DNA of 64,000 nt from Euptelea pleiosperma. Lineage: Eukaryota > Streptophyta > Magnoliopsida > Ranunculales > Eupteleaceae. Positions 35,101 to 46,374 of the stretch are shown in pieces (the first letter of the stretch is position 1; every line of letters starts with the position of its first letter). The notes beneath the pieces are model-generated. The model was not told the DNA's origin, made no database searches, and worked only from the letters and a program-made list of their open reading frames with translations. Made by a program: the position numbers and the translations under genes. The DNA lies in contig CM068540.1 of the NCBI GenBank assembly GCA_035048495.1, positions 11,950,829-12,014,828 on the forward strand, written 5' to 3'.

Positions 35101-38100
35101 ACATAAACAATGAGGGCAGTGGTGTTCTTCCCTTGATGCTTCACAAATAGGGTGTGATCGGCCTGACTTTGAGTGTAACCCAGCTTCTTCACGGCTAAGG
35201 TGAATCTCTCGAACTATGCCCTTGGAGATTGTTTAAGCCCATAGAGGGCTTTCTTCAGTCTACACACCTTGCTACTTTGTCCTGGTGGAGTGAATCCAGG
35301 AGGAGGCACCATGTAGACTTCTTCATGTAGGTCCCCATGAAGAAAAGCATTCTTTACATCTAGCTGATGCAAAGGCCACTCTTGGTTTGCTGCCACTGAC
35401 AACAACACTCTGATGGAGTTCATCTTTGCCACAGGTGCAAAGGTCTCCACATAGTCAATCCCATAGGTCTGGGTGTACCTCTTGGCTATTAATCTCGCCT
35501 TGTACTTCTCAACAGACCCGTCTGCCTTGTGTTTGACTGTGAACACCCATCTGCAACCCACAGGTTTCTTGCCTCTTGGCAGGTCAACAAGCTCCCATGT
35601 CCCATTCTTGTCCAGAGCTTTCATTTCCTCTATCATAGCAGCTTTCCATCTTGGTTGAGCCAGCCCTTCTGCCACTGAAGAGGGTATAGGAATAGTGGAA
35701 AGGGAAGTGATAAAGGCTTTATAGGAGGGGGACAAGGCATCATAGGAGACAAAGTTACTCAGAGGATGTTGAGTGCAGCTTTTGACTCCTTTTCTTAGAG
35801 CAATGGGAAGATCAAAAGCATCAGTAGAAGGAGAAATAACAGGCATAGAAAGAGGTGGAGGATTACCTGGATCCAAGGTAGATCAGCTGTAGCTTTCTCC
35901 CTTCTGCTATAGACTTTGAGCTCTAGGAGCACTATCAATCCCACTAGTAGTATGAGTAGGCGGAGAGCTCTCAAAATCTAAAGGAGGAGATAGGGATATA
36001 GCAGAAAGAGGAACAGTCCACCTCTCTTCACTACGACTCTCCCCCTGAAGAGAGGTGGGGGAGAAAAAAGACAGTTCTTCATGGAAGGTGATATCCATGC
36101 AGACAAACTTCTTCCCAGAAGACGGATGGTAACACTTGTATCCCTTGTGGGTAGAGGAGTAACCAAGAAAGACGCACTTGAGTGCTTTAGGATCGAGTTT
36201 GGTGCGATGGGGACCCAGGATATGTACATAGCATACACACCCAAAGATGCGAGGAGGAATAGTGAATAGAGGGGAGCCAGGAACAAGGACTTGAATAGGA
36301 GACTGGAAATTGAGCACTCGAGATGGTATTCTGTTAGTCAAGTAGGCAGCCGTCAACACAGCATCCGACCAATAAGATTTGGGGACCTGAGAGCCAATCA
36401 GGAGAGACTGAGCTATCTTAGTCAAGTGCCGCATTTTCCTTTCAGCTACACCATTCTATTGAGGGGTGTAGCTGCAGGAATTTTGGTGACAAATCCGATG
36501 GTCAATGAGGTAATGTTGAAGACCCCCAAACATATATTCTCCACCCTGGTCAGTACGAAAAACCTTGATGGAGATACCATACTGGGTCTGGATCATCTTA
36601 TGAAAACTCTGAAAGATGGAATGAACCTCATCTTTGGTTTTCATAAGATAGACCCATGTACACCTAGTATGATTATCAACAAAAGAAACAAAATAGCGGA
36701 AGCCAAAGATAGAAGTAGTGGGGGAAGGGCCCCATACATCAGAATGCACAATGTTAAAACAATTAGAACTTCTATTATCTCTGGAGGGATAATTCGATCT
36801 ACAATGCTTAGAGAGCTCACAAGTCTCACAGTGTAAAGCCGAAAAAGAAACAGAAACAAACAAACTAGGAAATAAAAGTTTCAAATACTGAAAAGAAACA
36901 TGCCCCAGACGGGCATGCCAGCTCAAAACAACATTTATCCCACTACTACTACTAGCAGACGACTGTAGTGTTGTGGGCTCAAGAAGGCGTCCATCTAGAA
37001 GGTAGAGGCCATGAGCTTCATGTCCAGTGCCAATTGTCCTCCTCGTCTCTAGGTCCTGAAAGACACAAGAAGTAGGAGAAAAAGTGACAGTACAGTTTAG
37101 GGATTTAGTCAAAGCGCTAACAGAAAGTAGGTTAGAAGTAAATCTGGGAACATGCAAAATTGATGAAAGAAGCAATTGGGGAGAGGGAAGGATATTCCCT
37201 TTCCTAGACACAGAAGATAAGGTGCCATCAGCTATCTTCACCTTATCACGGCCAGAACATATAGAATAAGTAGAAAATAAAGAAGACAAGCCCGTCATGT
37301 GTTCCTAAGCCCCTGAATCAATGATCCAAGTGGGGCTGGATGATGGGAGGGACACATGATGAGCAAGTCTAGTGTTACCTGACTGTGCGAAGGAGGTGGA
37401 TGATGTGGTAGATGAACCATCAAGCTGCTGAAGGAGGCGTCGAAGGCCTGCATACTCGGTGGCTGAAAAACCATGAGGAGGAGCTGAAGGAAGAGGGCTC
37501 GCTAGGGCCTGTCCTGGGAAAGGAGCAGAAGAATCCACACTGACTGTATGAGCACTGGAGGAGGCTGGCTGGCTAGGACGCCCATGTAGCTTCCAACACT
37601 TGGCACACATATGCCCTAACTTGCCGCAGAAATCACACTTGGGCCTCTCTCTAGGCAGAGACTTCCCAGGAGAAGATCTAGTAGGAACATAAGATGGAGC
37701 TGAGGTAGGCTGATGAGATATACCCCTCGAAGGCTGTTGTGACTGCTGAGGCTGATAAGCAGGAGAAGCAGCTAGCGCTGATCGCTCTGGAAGGAGATGC
37801 TCACTCTGAAGAGAGATCTGCCTACTCTCTTCACTCTGAAGATAGGCGTACACTTCACTGAGAGAGGGAAGATCCACTTTGCTACTCAAGATCTGCACAC
37901 GAGCCAGCTCATAAGAAGGATTGAGGCCAACAAGAAAATCAAAGATCCGACCCTTCTCTATATATCGACGAAAATGAGCAATCTTTGTGGGATTGAGAGG
38001 CTGATAGGAGTAATAATGATCAAGCTCCTGCCACAAGGTACGAAGAGCAGTATAATATTGAGAAAGAGACTTCTCCCCTTGTCGGAAGTGGGAGATAGTC

Positions 38101-41100
38101 TGTCGCAGCTGAAAGGCTCGTCCATCGTTCTGCTGCTGCGAATAGGTCTTCTCAGTGATCTCCCAAATCTCTTCCGTTGTGCGCATGAATAAGAAACTCT
38201 CACTGATATCAGGCTCCATAGAGTTGAGGAGCCATGACATGACAGTCAGATCATCTGTCTGCCACTGTCGATAAGAGGGATCAGATCTGGGTGGCTCAAC
38301 CGTATCTCCGGTAGTGTGGCCAAGTTTCCCACGGTCCCCAATGAACAACCGTGCAACTTGAGCCCAGCGTAAGTAGTTCTTGCCATCTAACTTCACTGAG
38401 GTGATCTGCAAACTTGGGTTCTCATAGGCTAAGTGCTGCACTATAGGGCCTCCAACTCCACTGGAGGGAACTTCTGTGCTCACGTCTGACCCGGATGGAG
38501 AAACCAAGGAAGGTGGGGGAATCACGGGAGGCGGTAGATCTGCCATGAGGAATTACGGCCAAAGAAACTATCGAAGTACCAGATTAAAGATCAAATCGAG
38601 ATCTGGATAAGGCTAAATCACCACATAAAGAGCAAACAAACATCTGAATAGATCCGAATAAACAAATAGAACCCAAGAATATCCACCTTAAGTCTCTAAG
38701 TCCCACAAAAAAGTAATCCAAAGGGAAAAAAGACCCTGAAGCAATGCCGGTGATAACGAAACGCCCAAATGAACCTCAAATAAGCATCCCAGAAAGGCTA
38801 AGGGCGGAGAAGAGCAACATATGGATGGTTAAACACATCCTATAGCCATTAGAAGGCATGGCAACCAGATCTGGGATAAAAAAAAAGAAGATACAGATCC
38901 AACCGATAGCCTGAAATGGCTAATAAAGTCGTTGGCGGTAACTAGGGGGTGGAAAAATCATCCCACAGACTTCGATCCTTGGTGGAGAGTGATATGTCCA
39001 CATGTAGCTGAGATTGGGGGGGACTAGATCGAAGCAACAAACCCCTCCAAAAAGTCCATTGAGGGCTTGAAAAAAATGCTGGTTCACAAACTGATTTTTT
39101 TCGATTTTTCAAGGAAAAAGGCTAAAAAACACTCGAAATGGATCCCAAAAATCGTGAAAAAATAACCAAAAATCCTTAAAAAAGGAGATCTAGCTAATGG
39201 TAGAGTTTTGGGAGAAGAGGAGGAGACCTGTCCGTACGATGCTGACGTCAGCCTATGGCCTGGATGATGTAATCACCTTCCTGGATGAAGTCAGAGAAGA
39301 AAGCCTTTTATCAACCTCGCAACCTTGCTCTGATACCAAGTTGAATTATAGAATTAGGGTTTGGATTAGGGTTTCACAGTATAGGAGAAAGCGAGAAGGA
39401 AAAGAGAGGATGTCATTGTGTGTTTTCACAATGACTCCATAAATCTTATTTACGTAAGTCCCAAATACAAAAAACAAATATACCCCTCAAGGGGGTATTT
39501 ACAGAACTACCCCCGAGACATATAAAATACGTATTTCTACGTATATGATATAAAATACGTATTTCTACCCGATACATATAAAATACGTATTTCTACGTAT
39601 ATGATAACAGTTTGCATTTACTGTCTGAGCAACACATTGAGCTATCTACAGCAAACAGTACTCCTGAGCAAGAGAACAATTCAGTTGGAAGGTACCATGT
39701 CTCATAGAGTATAAGGCGACGGCTGGTTTGGATCCCAGTTGACTACAACTGAACTGAGGAAACAAATTCCTGATACCTTCATCATGTCCCCTATTTTTCT
39801 GAAGTTATTAGATTTTGATCATGGTATAGATGCTTTCCCCCAAAGTTATGCTTTGCATTCCTTAGGATCATTTCGGCTGCTACTGATACCCATAAGCTTC
39901 GCTCTAACGGATCTAGATTGTCATATAAAAATCAACTTTTAGAGTGATATTTTAAGTCTTAACTACTTATTGTTAAGGGAGCATTATTTTTCATTATTTT
40001 CAGCCTTCATAGATCTGAATACTGATGCAGTTTCCTTTTGGCTTGGATGCTGAAGCACATTTCTATATTTTACCAACTTCTTGTTCATCAACAACAAAGA
40101 AACATAAAGCTGTTACAGTGTTATACTATTCCTTTTGCAATGAGTTCACTGAAGCATGTGTAAAGCAATACTCAACTGTCCTTGAATTCTTTTGTTACTA
40201 AAAGAATTTCCACCTTCAAATGTCCTGCAACTAATTCTGAAAGGTCCCTTTTCAGGTAGAAAAGGCTTTTAGAGAAGGAACGGCCCGCCAGAATGCGCAT
40301 AGTATATTTGTTTGTCTTGCGCTGAAATTGCTGGAAGAGCGTGTTCATGTTGCATGCAAAGAAATAATTACATTAGAAAAGCAGGTATTTCTAATACTCT
40401 TTTGATACCCTTTTATAAGGTTTTCCTTTTAAGTTAGGATTTTCAACGAAAGTAAGCTGAACCATATCTCATTTCCTTAAGAGATATTGTAACCTGTTGT
40501 ATCATTTGTCTCTGCAGACCAAGCTTCTTGAAGAAGAAGAGAAAGAAAAACGTGAAGAAGAAGAGCGCAAGGAGAGGAGAAGAACAAAAGAAAGAGAGAA
40601 AAAGCTGAGAAGAAAAGAAAGGTTAAAAGGGAAAGAAAAGGAGAGAGAGATGAGATGTGTTGAATCGAAGCAAATTGTCATTGTTCCTGAGATGTCCGCA
40701 GAAGAATCATCCCCAAGTTCTCATGAGGAACGAAATAACACAGTCAATTCAGAGGGTTCAATTAGTGAAACAGGAGATATTGGACTATCCAGGCCTCTCT
40801 TTCCAGATAGCCAAGACAAACAATCCTCAAATGGGTGTATCACTTTGAAAATGCAAAATCTGAAAAATGATAGTGTACAACACTCATGTATTGTTGCTGA
40901 TGGGGAGCTCAGTGTAAGGGATGGTAGTGATTTATTTATAATTGAGCAATCAAAGTCTTCTCGCCGGAAATTGAGGTTCAAGAAAGAATTTCAAATGGAT
41001 CCAGCATCCAAATGGTGTGACAGACGCCGATCTGCGGTTGGCATTGACAGTAGTGCTCTGTTTGATGAATCTGATCGTGGATATATGGCAACTCCTTCCA

Positions 41101-42914
41101 GGTGCATCAATGGAGTGAATAGGCAATTAAGAAGCAATCTTGTGAAGGCGAACGCCAGAAATTGTGGTCCTAAGTTTAGCGAAAAGTTCCAATGTGCCAA
41201 CAATAGGATGCAGGATAGATATGATTTCCACTCGTGCAGCTGTAGCCTACATAGTGACTACAGAGGTAAGGGTGGTTTGCATGTTTCCACAGTGAGATCA
41301 GGCTGGGATATCAAAACTCTGAATAAATTAGAATCTGCATCAGATGTGTCCAAGCCATTATATCGCAATAATAAGTATAATCATGGATGTTACACGTCAG
41401 ATAGTTGTGGAATTCCTAAAAGCAAGCTCATCACTGGGAACATTCCTCCAAGTAGAGATCTGATCCGTGCTAAAAAAGTTTGGGAGCCCATGGAATCAAG
41501 GAAAAAATACCCCCGGAGCAACTCAGACTCTGATGTTACCTCGCAGTCGTCTAGTTTCAAGGTTGATGAATCTGAGGAAGGTAGATGCAATGGAGACGAG
41601 ACTGGGTGCCGACGAGCTGATAATGTTCTCAAGTCATCTGGTGAGCTGTTTTCGTACGAACATTCTGGAAATTCAGGAAAGGTTGGTGGTCTGAATAATT
41701 ATCAAATTCACAAGGATAATAATGCAAAAGAATCATGTAACTCCTGCCTGAACATAGACAACAGCTGCCAGAATGGATTTGGCATAGGAGATAATGCCCC
41801 TCACCACTCAAAGGATGCTGCTGAAGAAATTGGATTATGTCCTGCTATTTCTCAATATTCTATGAACGGTACTTCAAATCCCATTATGAGCAGCACTTCC
41901 AGTTCAGATAACTGCTCATCATGTCTTAGTGAGGGGGACAGCAGTACAGCCTCCTCAAGCACCCAAAATGCAGAATCATGGTCAACTTCAGATTCAGAAG
42001 ATGCCAGCCTACAATCAGAAGGAAGAGAGACTTCATGTGGCGAGAATGGCTTTCAGAAATGCCCGGATGTTGGGGTGGATAACATGCACAAGTCAAATGG
42101 AGAGGAGTCTTTGCCAAGCAGTACAAGTACTGGGTTTCCAGGGGCTGGCTGTGTAGTCGAGGGTAGCTCAACAAAAAATTCCCGTAATCCTGATAATGGT
42201 AGAATCACAGTTGATATGGGTTCCCAGCAACACCATGTGCTTCCACCGAGGCATAACCAAGGCATACATTTACCAGTGTTTCCTGCACCTTCGACAATGG
42301 CGTACTACCATCAAAGTCCAGCTTCTTGGTCAGCAGCTCCTGCAAATGGTTTAATGCCATTTCCCCAGCCCAACCACTATCTCTTCACTGGCCCTCTTGG
42401 GTATGGTCTATCTGCAAACCGCCCCCCACACTTCTACATGCAGTATGGTGCTCTACAACCCTTAACAACTTCCACACTTAACGTGGGCCAATATCCAGTG
42501 TACCAGCCTGTTAACAATGCCAATGGTGTAAATTCAAAGGAGCAAACCCTGAATTCTAAACTAGGTGAAGCTCGAGAAGCCATTAATGAATGTCCTGTTG
42601 AGAGGCCAGTTCTGAATGGCCAGGATTCACCTGAAGCATCATCATGTGCAGAAGACGGGCATGGTGAGAACTCTGCCAAATTGCATAACGACAGTACAAA
42701 CTTTTCGTTGTTCCATTTTGGTGGACCAGTAGCAGTGGGAACAAGATGTAACTTGAATCCAGTGTCTTTAAAAGAGGGAATTGTTGGGGATTTTTCTTCG
42801 AATTCGCCTGCAGATCCTACTCAGACTGATCTTGCTTGCGGTAAGAAAGAAACAACTGTTGAAGAATACAGCTTGTTCGCAGCAAGTAATGGGACAAGGT
42901 TTTCATTCTTCTGA
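23129..42914 (+). CDS. NST1-like plant protein, 8 coding exons, 1312 aa
   Basis: I reconstruct coding exons 23129-23260, 23842-24216, 24314-24573, 28375-28516, 28797-29168, 29281-29412, 40256-40384 and 40518-42914. All introns are GT-AG and the joined frame is open for 1312 residues. The start [11 protein letters not shown] is the first ATG after a short uORF. Visible features: two paired-cysteine motifs (CSRC at 75-78 and CRDC at 263-266), an acidic EEAEEEEDDD patch at the exon 5/6 junction, a strongly charged Lys/Glu/Arg coiled-coil segment at about 515-560, a long Ser/Asn-rich probably disordered region, and a conserved-looking C-terminus ending GTRFSFF. I recognise this as the plant family annotated as stress response protein NST1-like. 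That name comes from weak similarity to a yeast salt-tolerance protein, and the biochemical role is unknown. Intron 6 (10.8 kb) and intron 3 (3.8 kb) are expanded by repeats. No frame damage was found. Confidence 0.9.
24638..25362. repeat. Tandem duplication in intron 3, 367 bp offset
   Basis: The segment starting GATGGTAGTCCTGGGGG at 24638 is repeated from 25005 with only scattered differences, up to the shared GATGGATGATGCAAAA end at about 24996 and 25361. This is a recent two-copy direct duplication inside intron 3 of the NST1-like gene. No ORF. Confidence 0.9.
25363..28374. other. Remainder of intron 3
   Basis: About 3 kb of AT-rich intronic sequence. Weakly repeated text (CTCTCAGGGA(A)TGGG near 25699 and 26057; GGTTTT(T)TTTAGTCTCC-type pieces) hints at decayed retroelement sequence near 25680-26500. 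No domain could be identified, and the 95-residue frame at 26214 is not credible as a gene. Confidence 0.5.
29818..30243. repeat. GC-rich direct duplication, about 240 bp unit
   Basis: Two copies of a block containing GGCGGCCTGCGTGAGAGACG (near 29829 and 30070), GCCGAGA(T/G)CCTAGATCTGG, and TTTTGGGAGTATTGGTTAGA (near 29970 and 30211). It is markedly more GC-rich than the intron around it. The segment GTGTTTGAGACTCCTC near 30026 loosely resembles a tRNA-type B box, so a SINE origin is conceivable but unproven. Confidence 0.65.
31380..32930. repeat. Probable decayed non-coding retroelement remnant
   Basis: Non-coding intronic sequence with a TTTTTATGTGGAAACC-type box near 31610 (a phrase common in plant retroelement remnants) and, at about 32258-32480, eight occurrences of a (C)CAATCGATTG-like motif or variants. 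No protein domain and no clear LTR pair were found, so the class is uncertain. Confidence 0.4.
33843..34141 (-). repeat. 3' LTR of copia element
   Basis: A 299 bp LTR matching the 5' LTR except for a few substitutions and one additional ATACGTATTTCTACGTAT repeat unit of about 28 bp. It is flanked on its outer side by GTTTG (33838-33842). Confidence 0.88.
34142..34152 (-). other. Polypurine tract, copia element
   Basis: The minus strand reads TTGAGGGGGGG immediately before the TGTTATC start of the 3' LTR. Confidence 0.85.
34149..37304 (-). pseudogene. Copia Pol (integrase, RT, RNase H) with five stops
   Basis: This continues the gag frame without shift. Integrase: WHARLGHVS and a CETCELSKH zinc-finger part (about 36930-36800), [18 protein letters not shown] and a YTPQ-stop-NGVAERK segment. 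[34 protein letters not shown] and [11 protein letters not shown] (about 35110). RNase [13 protein letters not shown] motif [13 protein letters not shown] and [22 protein letters not shown]. In-frame stops are at 36456 (TAG), 35907 (TAG), 35883 (TGA), 35214 (TAG) and 34863 (TAG). No frameshift separates the pieces, so decay is by point mutation. Confidence 0.9.
37305..38546 (-). pseudogene. Copia Gag and start of protease
   Basis: Starting at the ATG at 38546, 413 residues are open. They include a copia-type gag domain ([14 protein letters not shown] near residue 48, WLLNSMEP, then the [15 protein letters not shown] segment near 155-165) and a CX2CX4HX4C knuckle ([14 protein letters not shown] near 300). 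The protease motif WIIDSGA is at the end, where a TAG at 37305-37307 stops the frame just after the catalytic aspartate region. The same frame continues beyond. Gag itself is complete, but separate expression of pol is blocked. Confidence 0.88.
38547..39322 (-). other. Leader of copia element
   Basis: A 776 bp untranslated leader between primer site and gag start. No credible ORF; A/T-rich with runs of AAAAATCC-type text. Confidence 0.65.
39323..39338 (-). other. Primer binding site (tRNA-Met type), copia element
   Basis: The minus strand reads TGGTATCAGAGCAAGG directly inside the 5' LTR. This is the standard initiator-Met tRNA complement used by plant copia elements. Confidence 0.9.
39339..39609 (-). 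repeat. 5' LTR of copia element
   Basis: A 271 bp LTR. On the minus strand it begins TGTTATCATATACG and ends ATTCAACT, directly followed by the primer site. Near its start are iterated AAATACGTATTTCTACGTAT units. The TTCAACT end, fixed by the primer site and by the target duplication, is not the usual CA. Confidence 0.88.
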
Positions 42915-43040
42915 CACCATAGAGAAGTTGCGTTGCAAGTAGGCTGCTGGAGAATTCAGTCCCTGTTCCCTTCTTCGGTTACGAAAGTTTGAATGATTGT
43001 AATTCAGTAGACAATAATATTCTCTGAGAATCCCAATTTT
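42915..43040 (+). other. 3' UTR of the NST1-like gene
   Basis: The sequence after the TGA at 42912-42914. The AATAAT/ACAATAATATT element near 43010 may serve as a polyadenylation signal. The end point is a guess. Confidence 0.4.
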
Positions 43041-43848
43041 ATCTTATATTCTCCCTCAGTTGATTGTCCTTCCAATTGTCTTATTGTTTTTCATTGTAGA
43101 GAAGAAAAAAATTGCGAGAGTGGTATAATGTTTGATGGTTTTCTGTATGAGGTAAGTACGTATTTTTTACTATTAATGAAGTATTTGTTGATATTATATC
43201 TGTTTGCATACAGTTCCATTTGCTTTCCATTTGCTTTGATTGGTTGACATAGAAACATTTCTTCTCTGTGATCCTTGAAACTAAATTCCCATTTCTACCT
43301 GGCCAATGTATTTTAAAGAGAACCAACTTTTTCGTCTACCACTTCCAGATTACCTACAAGAGTTTACAGTTTGATATTCTTATACTGCTTTTCCCACACT
43401 ATCATCTGTGATGAGTTTATTCCAGATGTTATGTCCTAATCTTGGGTCATTCTTGTTCTATGATTCTCTATATCTCATCCTACTTCTCGTTGGCGGCGAA
43501 CTTCCACTAGATAATGATCCCTGAGTAACCAACATTGGATCTTCTTTGTTTCCTCCTCATGGAGCCCTCTTCACTGACCTTTTTTAATCCATTTCGTTTC
43601 CAGATCTTGTAGATGTAAAACTAGTTTTAGGCTGGCAACAGAAGGTTTACAGCTCTGGGAAATAACTCAGTAACAATCAATTATAGGAACTCCTTGTACA
43701 ATTTCAGATTAACCTTTCAAGACACCATTGAACTTTACTTTGATCCACTTAATATTTTTATTCTTTGTTTAATGTGGAGCTGATCCATACCCAGAATTAA
43801 TTTTAACATCAACAAAGGATTTTTCAGCGAGTTTCTACTATATCAAAC
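43041..43848. other. Intergenic, nothing recognised
   Basis: AT-rich sequence between the NST1-like gene and the first downstream MITE. Short frames only; no repeat structure or RNA gene seen. Confidence 0.5.
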
Positions 43849-44221
43849 CTGTGTTGCATGGACTCTTCAAACCAGCAGGCGAGTTGCATGTCCCTACGTG
43901 TGGACATGGATCCGGACACCGACTTGCCTGGGACTCCATTTTCTTTTTTCAACTGAAATTTTTTAAAGAAAATAAAATTTTAATATAGGGAAATTTGGGG
44001 TTTGAACTCCATGGGAGAGAGGGAGAGGGAGAGAGAATAGGGGTTTGCTTCTAAGATTTGGTAAAAACCCTACCAAAATCTACCAAGAAAATCTCACCAC
44101 CAACTCGTTATAAAAAAATAAATTAATAATTAAATATTCAGTGAGTCCTTGAATCCTATTTTTTAGGGTTTGTTGAGTCTGACACCTCGTATCTGTGTTG
44201 GACTCTGTCCATGCAACACAG
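43849..44221. mobile_element. MITE-like repeat with CTGTGTTGCATGG termini
   Basis: CTGTGTTGCATGGAC at 43849 is exactly complementary to GTCCATGCAACACAG ending at 44221, enclosing 373 bp without an ORF. Inner text near both ends (GTGTGGACATGGATCC; GAGTCTGACACCTCG) is also partly complementary. A target duplication is not clear, so the superfamily is left open. Confidence 0.6.
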
Positions 44222-44376
44222 ACAAACAACCATGGACGATATATAATAATTTCGGGAATGCCCATGACATCCTGAAACTCCTCCCATTTAGACATTGAGC
44301 AATCAAATTGCTGAAACATTTGAATCCATAGGTCACAAGCATGATTCAGCCTCCAGAATTTTTTTGTTTTTTCTTA

Positions 44377-44683
44377 GGTCGTGTTTAATTGCCAAGTGGG
44401 AAAATTGCATTTTCCTTGGGAAAACACAACTGTTCCTTGTTAGATAGCCATTTTAAATCTGTATAGTTTTCCCTACCAAGCCATTTAAATCTGGATAATT
44501 TTCCCTACTAAGCTTGGAATTCATTTCTCATCGAGATAGGTGAGAATTCATTTCCACCTGAAAATACAAATTTATTTTCTCACATGATTGAAATATGTAT
44601 TCTCAGTTGCAATCAAGCAGCCATTTAAGGCATTTCCTAGATGTATTTTCTCGGGAAAATTTTCTGTACAATCAAACACGCCC
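44377..44683. mobile_element. Harbinger/Tourist-like MITE, 307 bp
   Basis: Ends GGTCGTGTTTAATTG and CAATCAAACACGCCC form an imperfect TIR, flanked by TTA on both sides (44374-44376 and 44684-44686). A three-base TTA/TAA duplication with GG(G)CGTGTTTG ends fits PIF/Harbinger MITEs. The interior has repeated GGGAAAATT and CATTTAAATCTG text. Confidence 0.75.
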
Positions 44684-44980
44684 TTAGTTCTTTACTCATA
44701 CAATGACCATTTTCTTCATTTTGATAATTTTGTTCTTAATTTTATTTCCCATCCATACCTCAGTGATTGGTTCTGCAATATTACATTGGATGATCTCAAT
44801 GCGGATCCATACAAATTTGATATCCCCGCAAATGAAATGTTTGACTGGTGGGCTGGTCCAACTCGAATTAAGAACTTTTATTTAACTGTTTGCCCATTTA
44901 CACTGATAAAATTAAAATGAAGCTTGTTTTTAAAACTCAACTAAGTCAATTTATGCAAAAAACATATTTGTTTAAGATAA

Positions 44981-45411
44981 GGGAGTGTTTGGATCCCATT
45001 TTTAGACTTGAAAAAGTCTTTTTTTCCACAAAAAGACTTTTTCCAAAATAATAGATTGTTTGGATGACCATTTTTAAAAAAAGTATTTATTCTATAAAAA
45101 TATATTTTTGAAGCCAAAAAGTCTTTTTATAAAAAATAGCTGAAAGCTGTTTTTATCAAGTAAAAAAAGACTTTTTAAAACTTTGCTAGCTCAATGAAAA
45201 TAATAAACAAAGAAACAGTTTATGATAGAAGTCCTCTTCCAAAAAAAATGAAGACATTATAATGGTGGGGCCAACTAAAAGAAGATGACATTTTGCATTA
45301 ATGATGATCCAAACAACCTTTTTAAGAAAACATATTTTCAAAAATATATTTTCAGAAAAGTCATTTTTCTAAAATAAATATTTTTTGAAAAATGGGGATC
45401 CAAACACCCCC
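44981..45411. mobile_element. Harbinger/Tourist-like MITE, 431 bp
   Basis: Ends GGGAGTGTTTGGATCCCATT and the complementary AATGGGGATCCAAACACCCC(C) give a strong TIR, flanked by TAA at 44978-44980 and 45412-45414. Internally it repeats AAAAAGTCTTTTT-type palindromic text. A related copy in inverse orientation is at 46375-46743. Confidence 0.85.
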
Positions 45412-45414
45412 TAA

Positions 45415-46371
45415 GACTTCTAATTTTTTTTTTTCGAAGTTTTAAAAAAATATTCTAATATAGGTATTTTGAAAAGTGGTTTCATGCGCCACGGCGGGTA
45501 GGATCAGATCAAACCCACGATGTCATGGTTGCAGTGCAGAATGTCAATCAATTGGGTATGGGCTTGACCCAAGCATTGATAATGCTTGTTCAATCGGATA
45601 ATGGGTGTGCCCTGAAAGATGCCAAACACTCAGGTATGAATGTTGGTTAGAAGCCCAATAATGGAGCTGACAATGCTAATTGAGGTGATGGGCAGTCGAA
45701 TGACAGAAATTATGACCAAGAAAGATCACAGTTTGTAAAATATGAAAAATAAAAAACGAAACTACCATCAAATGCTTCATTTTGCTCAACCACTGTGAAT
45801 GTGTGAAGGATAATTGAGGCCACTAGAACCTACCATCAATAGAATTGATCTTAAGGCACATGCAGTATGAATCTTTGGCAATTGTGTAGAACAGAACTAA
45901 CACACAATACATCCTGAATAAAAATTATGCTCATATCTGTTTTAACATAGACACAATGCCAATCATCTCTAATAGCTGAGTTTGACATCCAGATGATTCT
46001 TTAAAGGCTAAAGTTATGACTTAAAGACTGTTTACAGATAGCATAGCTCCATCCTTCCGCTTTAGACTGGCCGAGAGGATGCTTCCACTCAATATACAAC
46101 TAGGTCTACCCAAGTCATTCATCTAAAAACTAAAAATGTGTGATAGCTTTTCAGAATTCATTGGTTCCATGCAACCACTTGTAATATGATATTATCAAGG
46201 TATGGCAACAAAATCGTAGACTCCCCATTAAAGAAGTTTGATATGCACATTGTAGTCATCTACAACCATCATGAACGTGAACTTGGAAAGGAAAAGCCAA
46301 AATCTTTTCTTAGGATGGGGATTATACAGTCAGCTTCTAAGGGGCATAACTTTTGTACTTTGATATCTGAT
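45415..46371. other. Intergenic, nothing recognised
   Basis: Between two related MITEs. No gene, RNA or clear repeat could be supported. Confidence 0.5.
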
Positions 46372-46374
46372 TTA

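Larger units (their letters stand above)
33843..39609 (-). mobile_element. Ty1/copia LTR retrotransposon, 5.77 kb, in intron 6
   Basis: A complete element on the minus strand, antisense to the host gene. It has LTRs at 39339-39609 (5') and 33843-34141 (3'), a tRNA-Met-type primer site, a gag-pol frame at 38546-34149, a polypurine tract, and a perfect 5 bp target duplication GTTTG at 33838-33842 and 39610-39614. Domain order protease, integrase, RT, RNase H identifies copia. The LTRs differ at only a handful of positions plus an indel in a short tandem repeat, so the insertion is fairly recent. Six in-frame stops in gag-pol suggest it is now dead. Confidence 0.93.
29413..40255 (+). other. Giant intron 6 of the NST1-like gene
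   Basis: Bounded by AG|GTACAT at 29412/29413 and TTTTCAG|GTAGAA at 40255/40256. At 10,843 bp it is far longer than the gene's small introns (97-581 bp). It contains a GC-rich duplicated repeat (29818-30243), a probable retroelement remnant (31380-32930) and a 5.77 kb antisense copia retrotransposon (33843-39609). The stretches 30244-31380, 32931-33837 and 39615-40255 show nothing recognisable apart from TTTCCAC-type iterations near 33280-33370. Confidence 0.85.
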
